The notes under the pieces: generated by a model
The model's database searches: none
Seen by the model: the letters and a program-made list of their open reading frames with translations, nothing else
What the model was told of the DNA's origin: nothing
Shown here: piece after piece, positions 1-15,799 of the stretch
How positions within the stretch are numbered: position 1 is the first letter of the stretch
Layout of the letters: each line of letters opens with the position of its first letter
Source of the DNA: Hygrophila difformis
Lineage: Eukaryota > Streptophyta > Magnoliopsida > Lamiales > Acanthaceae
Reading direction: 5' to 3'
NCBI GenBank assembly: GCA_030278955.1
Contig: JAOANR010000006.1
Location: forward strand, 6,342,775-6,406,774
Length of the DNA: 64,000 bases
Made by a program: the position numbers and the translations under genes

Positions 1-50
1 AGCTTATCCATACCTTTAAAAAAAAATTTAAACGAAAGAGATTATTAAAT

Positions 51-1543
51 GGAAGAATTGCCATCTATATCCGTTAACTTTACATTTATGCCAATTCAGT
101 CCACACCAATTTTTTGACCCGTTTCTGTCCACCACCTTTCCTAATCCAAACGAAATGCGTCCTTATTACATTAATGACTTTAGATTATATGACATGGCAA
201 CAAAAAAACCCCATAGCCGACATGGCACCCGTTCTGGGTCAAACCATCTAGCTGGGCGACTCCAAATCAGTCTGCTTTCATGAATGTTTGACATTTCCCC
301 AAATTTCCCAAGTTTTGCCGCTGGAATTTACCTTGCCATCGGCTGGTGGATCTCTGCCGTCAGTGTTTTGATTTCCCCAACTTTTGACCATCGAAGGGAG
401 CATAACGTCCTCCATAGCCCTTGCTGTAAAGCGGCTGTTCAATTCCTCGTTTTTGGTTCGATACAGGTTGTTAGAGATCCTTCAATTTTCATTTATTTCT
501 TGATTACTTTGTCCCAATTTGTCAGGCGATTCGATTTATGGCGGCGTTCGCTACAAGGCCTCCATGGCCTCGAATTTTGCGGCGGCGTTTGCTGCCGCTG
601 CTCCGGGAAGATGCGGCGGCTCGAGATTCTTATACGAATGTGCAGCCGGGTCACAGATTTTCCAGCACTCTCCAACGCATGCACCGGATTCAGGTTGCTT
701 TAATTTGATCTTGACTTCTGTCGTCCCGGATCGAACCCCGACCGCATCATTCAGAGGTCGCCTGTGAATTCACTTTTGACGGGTCCTTTGCGGAAACACC
801 TAGTCGTTGCCGCCCTTGGCTGTGGGATTGGCTTGTTTGATTAAAGCAGCCGATGGGGACTTCGTCAAGCACAAATACTTTTGCGGATTTCGCCGGTTTC
901 AATACTCTCCCGCCTTATCGGGCTCTAAGGGGTCACCTGCAATGAGCTCACGACTAGAGAGGTAGATAAAGGTGGAACACTTGATGCCAACTTCTGTAAT
1001 AGCTTCATCGTGGCGAGAGTCAAGAGTGTTAGTGGTGACAATGATAGTGAATGTTTGGAAGCACTAGGGGTGTCAAAGATCGGTGTTTCAAATAGGAAGA
1101 AGGTTTTGCCACAGAGCAGTGGTGTTTCTAGCCATAGTTGTTGGTTGTTAAAATGGTTAATTTTGCATTTAGTTCTCAGGTGTTAAGGCAACTTTCACTG
1201 CCATCAGCTTCCACTTGAGTTCATCCCTTTCTTTGTTGGGCTGCCATCAGTAATGCCTTGAGATTTAGGGTTCCGTTTCGAACTGTGAGAGAAATAACAA
1301 GCTCTTCTCAATCACGTGCGCTGCATAGGGACTCGCCTAGCAGATGGTTTGACCCAACCCCGTGTCCATGTTGTCCATTTATGGGATATTTTATTGCCAC
1401 ATCATCTAATATAAAGTCATTAATGTAATTAGGATGCATTTGGTCGGAATTAGCAAAGTTGGTGGACTGAAAAAGGTCAAAAATTCGGTGCGGACTGAAT
1501 TGGCATAAATGTAAAGAAAACGGATATTTTGGGCAATTCTTCC
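51..1543. mobile_element. Pack-MULE-like element with ~220-bp TIRs and 10-bp TSD
   Basis: The ends are long inverted repeats: about 51-268 matches the reverse complement of about 1322-1543, both starting GGAAGAATTGCC. A perfect 10-bp direct repeat ATTATTAAAT flanks the element at 41-50 and 1544-1553. Long TIRs with a 9-11 bp duplication are the hallmark of Mutator-like elements. There is no transposase inside. The interior, about 284-1300, is richer in G and C around 530-800 and carries short open frames (284-703 and 519-767, +) that I do not recognise. This suggests captured host gene fragments, hence Pack-MULE; that part is inference. Confidence is high for the TIR and TSD and moderate for gene capture. 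Confidence 0.85.
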
Positions 1544-1553
1544 ATTATTAAAT

Positions 1554-3264
1554 TATTGAAAAAAACTACGAAGTATATCTGTTCATCTTGAAAAGATACC
1601 AGAGCGGTTTTATTCAAGCAATTGCGGAGACTGATACAATATATAGAGTGTGTTTGTGTGTTAGCCGATTTAGCAGCATATAGCATATTGAATCGGCATA
1701 TCCTCTCACAGTTCTCTCTCCGAATCTGCTATCTGCTGACTCCCAAACATCCCCATAATCCAATAATGGATTGAAAAGATATTAATATCTGAGATTACAT
1801 GCATTTAATAATGAAGAAGCATAGTGTTTGAGAATTGTGAGGTTTGGTCGAAAGCAGTATCAACACGTTGATGATGGATGAGCACGAGCGCGTTAATTAA
1901 TCCAGGTGGGGTTGATAGAAATTCTATCAATCCCTGGCCGGTAATCGTGGGATCCGGACCAATTTGCATACTATACGGCTATATCATTAACTTGGTAAGA
2001 ACATAATTTTTGGCTCGTGTACATATGGTTCGTGCTCAATAGTTACACGATATCATCATATCCCTGGAAACACTGAACTTGTCAAAAGTTGGACGACGAC
2101 GAGATTACAAACATGAGTATGCTAAGTCATATAATCATATCACATTTTGACATGCATGCATGATGATATGGTTTCCCAAAGAAACCGCATTAAAGTGAAT
2201 CTTAATTCGGAAGACACACTTGCGCAAGAATTTTGCAATGTTTTCATGCTTGTAATTTACTACTACTACATATGTGGACCTAAGGCTAAAAAAGTATTTC
2301 TCCATCCTCATTTTTTCTACAAACACATGATTGTATCATGTATGCGTAAAAATAATTAATTAGAAAAAATTGGGTGCGGATATTTGGCTTAATTAGACCT
2401 CTATTCAGATATTTTCCATATGTACCATGTTTCGCTCGCTCGAGGCTAAGGTGTAATTAAACACATAATTGTTGAATAATTGGATCGGACGTGCATTATC
2501 ATTCTGTCTGAATTACATTAACCTGCAGGAGACCATTTCTGAATTTACTATACTTTTTTAGGTTCTGCTTTTCAAATTTTTCTCAGTGGACATTTAAATT
2601 TTAGAAAGAAAAATGATATTTCAACCGATATTAATGTTAAAAAATCGACTTGAGTAAAGTGGGAGATCAAATTCCCCGCTATTAATAAAAATTAAAGAAT
2701 AAAAATAAAAAATGACGTGAGGGTAATTTAAAAAATCAGCACATCACGAGTCACAACCCAAGAAACGTCTACAAGGGTTGAACCAAGAGTACTGTTTTCA
2801 CATGTTAATATTTATTAGCTGATACTGATCTTATTTTCTCGAAGGTGTCATAATTAATATGGCCTAGAAATATTACTAATACGAAGCATCCGAATATTAA
2901 TACGAAGAATATGACGTTATATTTTGCTGTATATCAATCCCTTTATGCATAATGTTAGATACAGTATATATATATACTATGTGTGTGTGTGTATATAGGA
3001 CATATTGTAATTTTAAAAAAAAAAATTATATAGAGAGAGAGCATTGATTACTTTATGGGAGTATAATAATGAATTGACTCATGAATCAGCGCTGGTGCTA
3101 CCCCTATGCCTATCCATGTCTAGATCCCAGACTAGCTTGGTTCTTCTTCTTACTTCCCCTAAAATATTTATTGATGATGCTTAACTTCACCGACCGTAAT
3201 CACCTGTAAAAACACCCCCGGCCCATTCCTTCCTACATACTACTACTAGATCAGGAGTAGATCC
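1554..3264. other. Intergenic, upstream of the CYP724-like gene
   Basis: AT-rich DNA with no convincing gene. It holds one copy of a short repeat at 1675-1761, a TG/TA microsatellite near 2960-2997 and small spurious ORFs around 2135-2359. The last few hundred bases are the promoter side of the P450 gene. Confidence 0.6.
1675..1761. repeat. Dispersed repeat copy 1 (ends CCCAAACATCCCCATAATCC)
   Basis: About 87 bp nearly identical to 7298-7396. Both contain CACAGTTCTCTCTCCGAATC and end CCCAAACATCCCCATAATCC. At the second copy a possible partner end, GGGGCTGTTTGG, lies at 7269, which suggests a small TIR element. I found no convincing target duplication at either copy. Confidence 0.6.
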
Positions 3265-3272
3265 TATAAATT
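3265..3272 (+). promoter_or_regulatory. Likely TATA box of the CYP724-like gene
   Basis: TATAAATT lies 123 bp before the ATG at 3395, in a plant promoter-like context followed by a CT- and CA-rich leader. It is the only good TATA match close upstream. Confidence 0.5.
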
Positions 3273-3394
3273 GGCAGTACTCAAGGCTCCCCCAACTCTG
3301 AAATTGGAGAGAGATTTTCCCCTCATCGATCTCAGCCAACAGCAGAATTCATCAATTCAATACTACTAAGCTAGTTTAACAACTGGACCAAGAA

Positions 3395-6480
<3,086 letters not shown>

Positions 6481-9189
6481 TAGCTGAAATATATATATAT
6501 ATACTCCAGTATATAGATGTATTGTATGGCATATATATGTTGTAATACAGGGCATTTTATGTTGTATGATTATTAAACGAGTTCAAGCTAGTTTAGTGGA
6601 TTTTTTTTTCTTTCCCAGTTTAACCCGTTTCTCCACATTTTGTTAATTACCTTAATTAATGGGGAGCAGAGCATCTGTATATGTTGACTTTGAAGTTGTG
6701 CATGCATCATCATATATCAATTCTAGATAGTCAAAGACAAGTTATATAATCAATCCACGTACTGATTAATTAATCAATGGGGACCGTATGTAGATATATT
6801 TTGCATGTGATTTCCAAGAAGTTGTGCATGCATCTGTCATATCTAGTTAGGCCAGCTGGATTTTGATGCAAATCAACAGAAAGTAAATACTAGTATAAAA
6901 TTGAATATAATATCAATGGATTGCAATGGATTGCTCACACGTATCTACAGTATTTGATTACAATATCCAATATACACATGTAACATTTTCCCTCGTTGTT
7001 TTTCTCACCTCTAACAACTCTTTATGCAGAAAATATTCCCTGCAATTTCCATAGTTGGGAAGTAGATGCATTCCCTCTCAAGTCACTGCAGAATCTCGAG
7101 TACACAAGTTTATGAATGATTGAATTCTATTCGTGAAGTCGCAGGGTTTATCAATTTGAGTATAAATTAATTGTTTTGGAATTAAATCCTAGCTATATAT
7201 AAATATACATGATCCTTCAAAAAGTAAAAAACAAAAATGAAAGATGAATTAGATTGAGAGTATATATAGGGGCTGTTTGGATGACAGCATATTGACCAGC
7301 ATATATTATATTGGAAGAGCATATTGTCTCACAGTTCTCTCTCCGAATCTGCTATCTGCTAACGGATCCGCTGACTCCCAAACATCCCCATAATCCTTTG
7401 TATAGGTACCCTCAGCTTATACTTATCGAAGCATAAAGATAGATTGGAACAAATAAAAGAACATAGTACAATGCAAAATGATGAAAATCAAAAGAAGGGA
7501 AGGGGAATTAGATGTGACAGCCAGAGCAGAGGTAGAAAACGCAAAGAAGAGAGACAAGAAGAAGCGTCTCCAAAACATATAGAGAATTTTAAAAATAAGA
7601 TACTATATGGTCCACTATCCATGCCCGAACCTAGCTTGTTCATTCCCTTTGAACTAGTCATGGTCTTGGTCATGGTTGAAGACCTCCTTCTTGCCCACAG
7701 TACTCCCTTCAATAATGACCAACTTCTTCTTCTTGCCGCCACACTGTCGTCGTGTCGTCAATATATGAACATCAAAGGGAGGGTGTACGTACCTTGTGTT
7801 GACCTGTGGCTACGGCTGCTCTTTTCGTGTATCTATGTGTCAATTTTGAAGCAGGTACGTAGTAGGTAAAGGAGAAACTTATACTCCTATTAAATGTTTG
7901 TAGTGTGGCACAACTAACGCATATGACAAGATCAAGGATTTTCTTGCATTGAATTGGTTACACACAAATATAATTAATGGTGAGAATTGGAAATGGGTCG
8001 TCCGCTATATTTTCCAGGCCAATGATCATCTTATGATCTTGTCGTGTAATATCATCATCAATATAATTAAGGCCGTTGGCCGGCTTTAACATTACTTTTA
8101 CTTAATTAAACCAATTCAAATTTTTATTTTTACTCTGTGGGAAAACTTAACTTGACCATTTGATTTCACCAAAATCATATATTCATTATTTAGTAGCAAT
8201 TGTGTGAACCAAAAAAAAAAAATAAAAAGATCTTATTTTATGGGACTAAAAATAGAAATTTTATAAACATGACAGAAACCAAAATTGGAGAGAGAAAAAC
8301 CTACATATATATATATATGTTGCATGCAACAAATTAAATGCCCATGAAGCTAGACGACATGGTGCCTTTGCAGTCCATGCCAAAGATGCATGGTTGATGA
8401 TCTTGCAGTAGCTGATTTGGATCGGAGTTTAATTTTATGATGGGAAATGAGGGTTTATCCGAACATGCAGGCTCGAGCTGGGCTATTATATAGTCACGTG
8501 CATATATGGCAATTGGGTGAATGGAACTCTCTCAAGTAGACTAAAATGGAAAATATAGTCGTCTTTGTAGCAAAATTAAAGGACTTCGTAAGCTCCCAAG
8601 TCCAACAGTAGAGCACCTTTAATTACCAATTATTATTACTGGATTTAATTAACTCAGCATATCCCAACTCTCTCAACAAATTGATGCATGGTTTGAAATG
8701 AGGACGACGCCTTGACGGCTCCGGTTATGGGCCTTTGAAGTTTGGATGGGCAAGGCCAGACTCGATGGAGTTCTAATCATTGAAAATCGATCTCTTCCTA
8801 GTGTAAATTGCATTAGTATTTATTAGGAGGAGCATATTATACATTGTTGAAACTCCTGATGTTGTTGTTGAATTTATATCTTTGCAGTTGTTTAAATAAA
8901 ACCACATTCAATAGTTTTAAACATGTCCAGCAATTAATATATATATATATATATATATAAGTCCGGCATCCTATGGCCTATGAACTCCGTTAATTTATCA
9001 TTTACTTAATTTGTTGTGCAGACAGACACATATATAGTATAGGGTTCAATTATTTGAACTCCTCATCAAGAGTGTGGAACATTCGTTCAAGCGACAACAA
9101 ACACATGTTATTAATTAATAATCAATCTCGATCTTCGGGTGTAATTAAAAACCTGAACTTGACCGACATCATATTCATATCGAGGGATA
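6481..9189. other. Intergenic region, no gene seen
   Basis: AT-rich DNA between the P450 and the tandem repeats. It contains the second copy of the dispersed repeat (7298-7396), two similar copies of a GAAGTTGTGCATGCATC phrase (about 6694 and 6820) and AT microsatellites (about 8937-8959). An ORF at 7444-7869 (+) and its antisense counterpart look like chance frames. Confidence 0.55.
7298..7396. repeat. Dispersed repeat copy 2
   Basis: Matches 1675-1761 with a 12-base insertion, AACGGATCCGCT. A sequence GGGGCTGTTTGG at 7269-7280 is roughly inverse to the end CCCAAACATCCCC, suggesting a nonautonomous TIR element about 120 bp long. Confidence 0.55.
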
Positions 9190-9740
9190 GGTTAGTGGAC
9201 AGTTCATGCTAACAGGATAAGTGTTTCAATAATTTTTAATTATAAGACATTGTTAATTTGAGTAATGTGATATTTATTTTCTATAATGCTTAACCGATAT
9301 TGCTAGGGGACAGTTTATGTTGTTCTAACCCGATAAGTTTTCAATTATTTCCAATTAATTATAATAACTATTAATTTTGGTAATGTGATATTTACTTTCT
9401 ATAATGTTTATCCAATGATGCTGTGGACAATTCACGTTGTGCTAACCGAATAAGTGTTCAATCATTTCCAATTATAAGACACTATTAATTTGAGTAATGT
9501 GATATTTACTTTCCATAATGTTTAACCGATGGTGCTAGTGGATAGTTTACGTTGTGCTAACCGAATAAATGTTTCAATTATTTCCCATTATAAGACACTG
9601 TTAATTTGAGTAGCGTGATATTTACTTTTCATAATGTTTAACCAATGGTGCTAGTAGACAGTTCACATTGTGCTAATTGAATAAGTGTTGCAATTATTTT
9701 CAATTATAAGCTATTGTTAATTTGGGTAACGTGATATTAA
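9190..9740. repeat. Tandem repeat, about 4.5 units of ~116 bp
   Basis: The phrase GTGATATTTACTTTC (with variants) recurs at 9267, 9385, 9499, 9615 and 9731, giving spacings of 118, 114, 116 and 116 bp. Each unit also holds a GTGCTAACCGAATAAGTG phrase and a CAATTATAAGACAC phrase. The units have diverged from each other, so the array is not recent. No coding potential is seen. Confidence 0.85.
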
Positions 9741-11364
9741 CTTTAGCACATACAAAGCTTTAACTTAACAATTCTGCACCAGCAGAATCAGCAACATACT
9801 TATTCCATATCGAGGTATCCACACAAGATTGAGAGAGTAAGAAAATTGAGCATCCTCAACTATATATCCCCGATATAGTAAGCAAGTCAACTTCCAATCA
9901 TACATAGCACTCCATTAAACGAACCAAGAGAACCAATTAATTCACCGTGCTTATATTTCTAATTCTTCAATTTCTGCATAAAATATCATACCATCATCTA
10001 AACATTTCATTTCAGATGGGCTAGTATTATTTGACTGTTATATGTAATTAATTATAACCAGGTCCAAAATAAATCTAATACTAACATTTATTTCATTAAA
10101 TCTCACAAAAATAAAAATAAAAATATAAAGTACAAAATATGGTAAAATGAAAAAAAAAATCTTTATTTTTGATAACTGGGGACATTTCTACCCAAAAAAA
10201 ATATTTTCTACCCCCCCCCCCCCCCCAAAAAAAAAGATAACTGGGAACGAACATTCATTATGTTGTTTTTGGTTGCATTTATCATATGTTTGAAATCCAT
10301 GCCACAAAATTATTTATGTAAAAATAATATGCGTGCAGTGTCTCTTATTTTGATCAAGCTCAAATGTTCGAAACAATCAAATTTAAATGTGGAACCAAAC
10401 ATGAAACATCCCTTATTTCTTGGTGTTGGGGCAAAGTCCTTGCACTCCTTATTTATATGGTAGTAATAATTTTTTTTCTTTTGGCAGAATATATGGTATG
10501 GTAGGGAGTAGTATGTAGTATAGTACAGGACGAAGACATTACGTCTAAAATAAAAGTTCAACTTTTCGCCACACCCCAATATTTCATATAGTAACAGCAT
10601 GCTTCACTTAAATATTTTATTTTTAGGCATGAGCATGACTGAGGAGTCATTGGGGAGAGGTTGATGGCCATGTAGACATGCAGTCCTACCCTCCATCCAA
10701 TCTCCATTATTAGAAGCCCAAAGATGATCAGGAAATCGTTTTAGTTTCATCAGGGAATCCCGTGCAGTCTAATGTACACAGCTACTTCAAAAAAAAAAAT
10801 AGTGCGAAAAAAAAAAGTTTGTAGTAGTCGGCACATTTATTTATCAATATTCTAATAAGAAATGTTCACCAGAAAAATATTCTAATAAGAAATGAAAAGT
10901 TAATTAGGATTCAAAAAATTTACCAATCATTCTTACTAAAGTACATACAAGTTCTTTCCAAATGGCGACACTTCAATAGTCAATACTCGATATATTTATT
11001 TCAAAATATTCGAGTATTTCTTTTCGGCCTTCAGTTGGTCCTTTATCAAAAAGCCTTAAATCAAGATATGAACCTGACTTTTTATCCCTCAAATTGGAAA
11101 AAGATGGGAAAATTCAAAACTGTGAGGAAAAAGAAAGCAAGTGAAATTGAAAAGGAGAGGTGGAACTGTGGTGGTGTGGAGCAGAAAAATGCAGAATGCA
11201 GCGTTCAAAGAAAAAGACAGCGGTAAAAACAATAGGACGCCTACAATTTAAGAAGTGTAGGCAGAGGAAATTAAGGCCTGTTTATGTTTTTACTACTACC
11301 TCACTCTAGATTTTTCCCCTTGTCCGTATTTTACCCTCTCCCTCTCCCTCCTCGTGACCCGTGT

Positions 11365-11401
<37 letters not shown>

Positions 11402-11671
11402 CTTCTACACACATCCCAATTACAATACAGATAGGAGTGACTGGTGAGTTTCAATAAGTAAGCGCAGTTCGGCTGCCTCTCCATTTCTCTATTTCCATTC
11501 TCCAAGGGGAATAGAAAGTGTATTTACACCCTGTCTTACTCAGAAAATCCTTTGAACAAATACTACTACCTCTCTGTTCACACTGCTGCTATTTACTCTG
11601 AAGATCAGCCCAGCCCCAGTCTACCCACCCTCTTTGCCTATTTCGGCTTCTCTGAAACCAAGTTTCTTCTC
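9741..11671. other. Intergenic region with simple repeats
   Basis: No gene is supported. There is a run of 16 C at 10211-10226 and a (CT)n run of about 15 units at 11369-11399, followed by a leader-like stretch before the possible small gene at 11672. Confidence 0.5.
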
Positions 11672-13856
11672 ATGGCTGCGACTTTGCATGTTCAACTACA
11701 TTCTCTGCGAACATTGGGTTTCCTCCCTAAAGGTTCGGTTTTTTTTGTTCCTTTTTTTTTTTGGCAGAACCAGGCTGAGGTTTACTTTTATGTTACCTTC
11801 TTTCTCTCTTTTTTGTTTTTTTGAATGATTTTGTTGGGCTCTTAGTAATGTTTGCGGTGGTGCTAGTTTTATGGAATCATGGATGTCGATTAGTCGCCAA
11901 AAAGGGGGGTCCTTTTTTACCCCCTTCAATTGTTTCAGTCTCCCCCATTTGTTTTTATTTACGTTTTTTCGTTAGTGTTCTGTGCCTCTGTATAGAACAA
12001 TCCAGAGAGTTGGCTTTACTAATGGATTGGAGTTTCTTTTGGCTTCTTCGGTAGATAGACTCGCAATATTTTAACTACGTATGTTTATGAATGTTGTTAC
12101 ATTCTTAGGCCTGTAGTATATTGCAATTGCTTGAGATCTCATGGACCCTTTTGAAAGTGTCCAGATTAAATGGTGCTTTGTCAGTTTACTATTGTAGTTA
12201 TATTTGGTGGATCACGTTTAGGAGACCCTAACCTCGTATATATTCCAAAATTTGTTAGGTTAAAGGATTTGTTGATAGGTTTGTGCTTGCGTATGAGAAA
12301 GGAAAGAGTTGGGTGAGAAAATAATAAATAGTACCTATTTTGTTTGTTGAAGCCGGTGAATTCACATTTTGCAATTCGACATAAATCAAAAGCTCTGTTT
12401 TAGTTAGGTGGACACTGGAAAGTTTTATGCTGCCTGTTTGTTTTGTCCACATAATAGACAATTGATAACTGAGATTGCCTGGGCTTCTTGGTGTGAAAGC
12501 TGTGTTTTTATAGCAATGCTTATCCCTATTGTAATTTGGGTTTGAGTTCACTCATGTTTAAGGAAACCCCACGCCTTATATACTCTTAATCGAAAACATT
12601 TACAGCTCCATCATACTTCAAAACCCTGGCTTTTTGCTTCATACAGTTTGCATTGATTGAGGAAATGTGATTTACTGCACCCTTAAGAAGTGCATAAAGC
12701 AAAATTTCAAGATTTTGAATTCGTGAAATGATAACCCATAGGTATTCATCAGAGAGGGAATTCTGGATGATCTCATCTCTTGTTTGAACTATATATTATG
12801 TAGAATGGGTTGTGATTGTTCATGGTCCATAGAGTTGGCATAGAACATAACTGATTGATCATTTACATAATTGAATTGGGGAAACTTCTAGATAGGTATT
12901 GTGCCCCAAAAAATGGAGCCTGTAAATCTTGGTTCCTTTGATGGTACTGTGTGTATTGGTTGGGAGCATGGAAACTCTTTCCTGTCTAGCTTCATTACAT
13001 TTTGTTCAAGACAAATATGTTCAGTCACATGTGTGTTCTTGTTCATAGCTTATAAGTTGGAGTACTATATCTTCTCCCAAGTATGATTTTGTTAGATGCT
13101 GCTTAGTAGTAAATAGTAATGCCACAAATACTGTGTGAAGCACCAATCCGTTTTTAGGCCATATTGCTGTAATAAACTGCGTATCATTTGTCTACCTGTT
13201 GGTTGTTGTGTTTGGCTTTGTAAGTTGAGGTTTGATGGGAGTACTGTGAGTTAATTGAATTGACCTCTTTGTCCAGGTATGAAATGGCTGTGCTGCAGGG
13301 TTGCAAGTTTGGAGCTTTTCAACGATTACATGGGTAAATTGACTACGTAGTGAAAGATGTAGATTGATAGAAGTATATCCTTATTCATTGACGTAGTAGG
13401 GAATGAAGCCAATGGTCCGCGAAGCACTTGAGCTATGTAACATATTGACAACATATAACAGGTTCCATAAGAAAACATTGATTTCTGGGTGTTCCGATTT
13501 TTGAAGGTTCTAAAGTTTCCAAAATATTTTCCAACTGTCAGATTGCCTCAAGTTTGACCCCTCATTTTAACATGGAAAATCATATCCCCCATTGATTCTG
13601 TTTCATTATCTCAGAATCCATCCTGAACATAGTCACTGCATAGAATTTGGAGAGATTTTAAGGATATTATTATCTTTATTTACGACCAATTCAAATTTGT
13701 AGAAATTTGAAGGATTGTCACAGCAGAATCATTCTGTTTTAAGACAATTTCTGGTGTTGTTTTTCTTTTTCGTGCCAGGTCTAATTAAACTTTCTAATAT
13801 ACATTTAGGACAATTCAAAGGGAAAGTACGAGGAACTTGAGCTCACCAAAGAAGCT
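11672..13856 (+). other. Possible small spliced plastid-protein gene or noncoding transcript
   Basis: An ATG at 11672 opens a short frame, MAATLHVQLHSLRTLGFLPK, that resembles the start of a plastid transit peptide and ends at a good donor (AAAG|GTTCGG, 11732). Exon-like pieces follow at about 13278-13334 (after TTTGTCCAG) and 13810-13856 (after ACATTTAG). The last has an open frame ending in a stop before 13860. Exon phases allow a short product, but I cannot match it to a family, and the first exon may simply be all that remains of a longer gene. The (CT)n tract upstream would be in the leader. Confidence 0.2.
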
Positions 13857-14045
13857 TGAATATGGTGAAATAAATCAATAATCGCCACGATTGCATTTTT
13901 TGTAAGAGGGCAGAAACACCTTTATAATTATAAATCAGCTAAATTTGGTTCGCAAGAACACATGAACATGAATATCTAGGTAAGACCAACATCCCTATTC
14001 CCTAGTAACAATAGAAAAAAAAATTCCCTGTGCAAGTACTATATT

Positions 14046-15695
14046 TTATAATGTCTCAAGAAATCCTACACCCCCTTGAAACGACAATTTGGGTGAAATT
14101 TTAATCGGCATGCCTCGTGATGGAAATGGCAGAGGATCCACGGTAATTTCCTCATCTGGATATTGTAAGGACCAATCATATCTAGTGATCACATAGTGCA
14201 CAAATATGAGAATGTTGAGCTTTGCCAATTGGTATCCTGCACACAGCCTCGGCCCTCCCCCAAATGGTACATAAGCATATGGATGCATTGGTTGCTCAAA
14301 TCTTCTGGGATTGAAACTCATCGGATCTTCAAAATACATTGGGTCATAATGTGTACCGTATGCTGTCCACAATACCTTCCACCCTTTCGGAATGGTGTAC
14401 CCATCGTATTCTATATCCACCATCGCTTTCCTGAAGGACCCAAAAATGGGAGGGTGCATCCTCATGCTTTCGCGCGCTACCTGCCATGTGTACGCCATCC
14501 TCTTGGTGTCGTCAAGTGTCAAAGTTTTCTTGGCGCCCTTGTTCCGCAGTATGCTTTCGTGTTCTGGTTATACACAGATAGAGAAAAATGAGCAATCACT
14601 AGTTTATACTAATTGAATACTTATTTGCAAGCAAGTGTTGGACGCTGTTGGAATCATCAACGTTGTTAGCAAGATTTTCAACAACAGCATTAACGATTCC
14701 AACAACGTCCAGCAATGCTGAATGACTTACCTTTGACAAGGGTTGAGTAGCTGTCCGGGTGATGAGCCAGCATCCGGAAGGTCATGGCGATGGCGAATGA
14801 AGTCGTGTCGTGTGCTGCAAACACGAGCAAGACCACGTTGTCCACGACCTCGACTTCGCTGACCTCACCTCGGATCAACGATGAAACCAGCTTGGAGAGG
14901 AGAATGCCGTCCTGATCAATTATGTGATCCCCTGTCGCTTGCCGCTCTTCCATTTCCTTTCTCTTGCTCCTTATAATCTCCACCAACATGTTCTCAATCT
15001 CCTTCCTGGCTTTCTTAGCCCTCGCGAATTTCGACCCTGGAATGTTCACAGGAGCAGCAAACACCCCTTCCAGCACCCGCTCGAACATTCCAAGCATCCC
15101 CGGCCGAACCTGGATTCCCAACAAACATTCCAGGACAATTGTAAACGTCAGCACTTTTGTCAGGCGATACAGCTCGACGGTCTTCTCCCCGCCACTCCAG
15201 TACATATCCATATGCTTCTCAACAGTACTGCACATCCTGGGCACCAACCCCTGAAGCCCCGTGGGACCGAGGCACGCGGCCACGATCCCACGGAGGCGAC
15301 GGTGCGCCTCCCCCTGTTTCTCCATAATCGAATTCTCCCCCATCAGCTGCACGGACGACGACGGCCACGAGCTCACCACCAATTTAAACTCATTCGACAG
15401 AAAGAACCTGTTGGCCTCCGCCCCGTTCACCACAACCGTCGGGTCCCCCATCAGCCGTGTTTTGAACGTCCGGCCGTGCGTTTGCACCCGCGGTTTGATG
15501 AAATTCCTCGTACAATCGGTTCTTCCTTTGCGCTCGGCAGAAGTCTACGGTTTCGCCAATCCACGGCATCCCCAGCTGCCCCGGCGGCAGCCTCTTTCTC
15601 TTTAATACAGTATTCTTGCAATGTACCACGAGGAAAGCCACGGCAATGGCCGCCATAAATGAAAGGAACATGTAGAGAAGGAAATTCAAGGCCAT
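14046..15695 (-). CDS. CYP716/CYP725-like cytochrome P450, one frameshift
   Basis: Two exons on the minus strand, 15695-14731 and 14563-14046, with a GT-AG intron in phase 1. The protein has an N-terminal membrane anchor (residues ~1-25), the proline hinge LPPGQLGMPWIGET, an I-helix AAHDTTS in place of the usual AG-x-D/E-TT, ExxR as ESMR, FNPRRF, and the heme loop FGGGPRLCAG. The second exon is very like CYP716 and taxoid-hydroxylase (CYP725) sequences, whose angiosperm members oxidise triterpenes such as amyrins; the substrate here is unknown. Intended length is about 493 residues. The frame shifts at 15501-15505 (GAGGAATTTCATC on the coding strand, one T more than the family phrase EEFIKPR needs). 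Upstream of that the MALNFLL start is in one frame, and downstream (QTHGRTFKT) in another. Confidence 0.85.
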
Positions 15696-15783
15696 TGCGA
15701 TAACAAGAAAAGTGAACTTTTACTACTACTAGACTGTGCACTGTTTGTTTGTGTACAAGCTATAGAGAAGATGTGAGTGTGTG

Positions 15784-15796
15784 CCTTATATATATA
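15784..15796 (-). promoter_or_regulatory. Likely TATA box of the minus-strand P450
   Basis: On the minus strand TATATATATAAGG lies about 90-100 bp upstream of the ATG at 15695, a normal plant leader length. Confidence 0.5.
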
Positions 15797-15799
15797 CAT

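Noticed and set aside
7444..7869. 141-codon ORF and its antisense 84-codon ORF as a small-peptide gene
   Set aside because: No signal peptide or known peptide-hormone motif, and low-complexity composition; treated as chance.
14924..15658. 244-codon ORF on the plus strand
   Set aside because: It lies exactly antisense to the GC-rich exon of the P450; the P450 motifs on the minus strand explain it.
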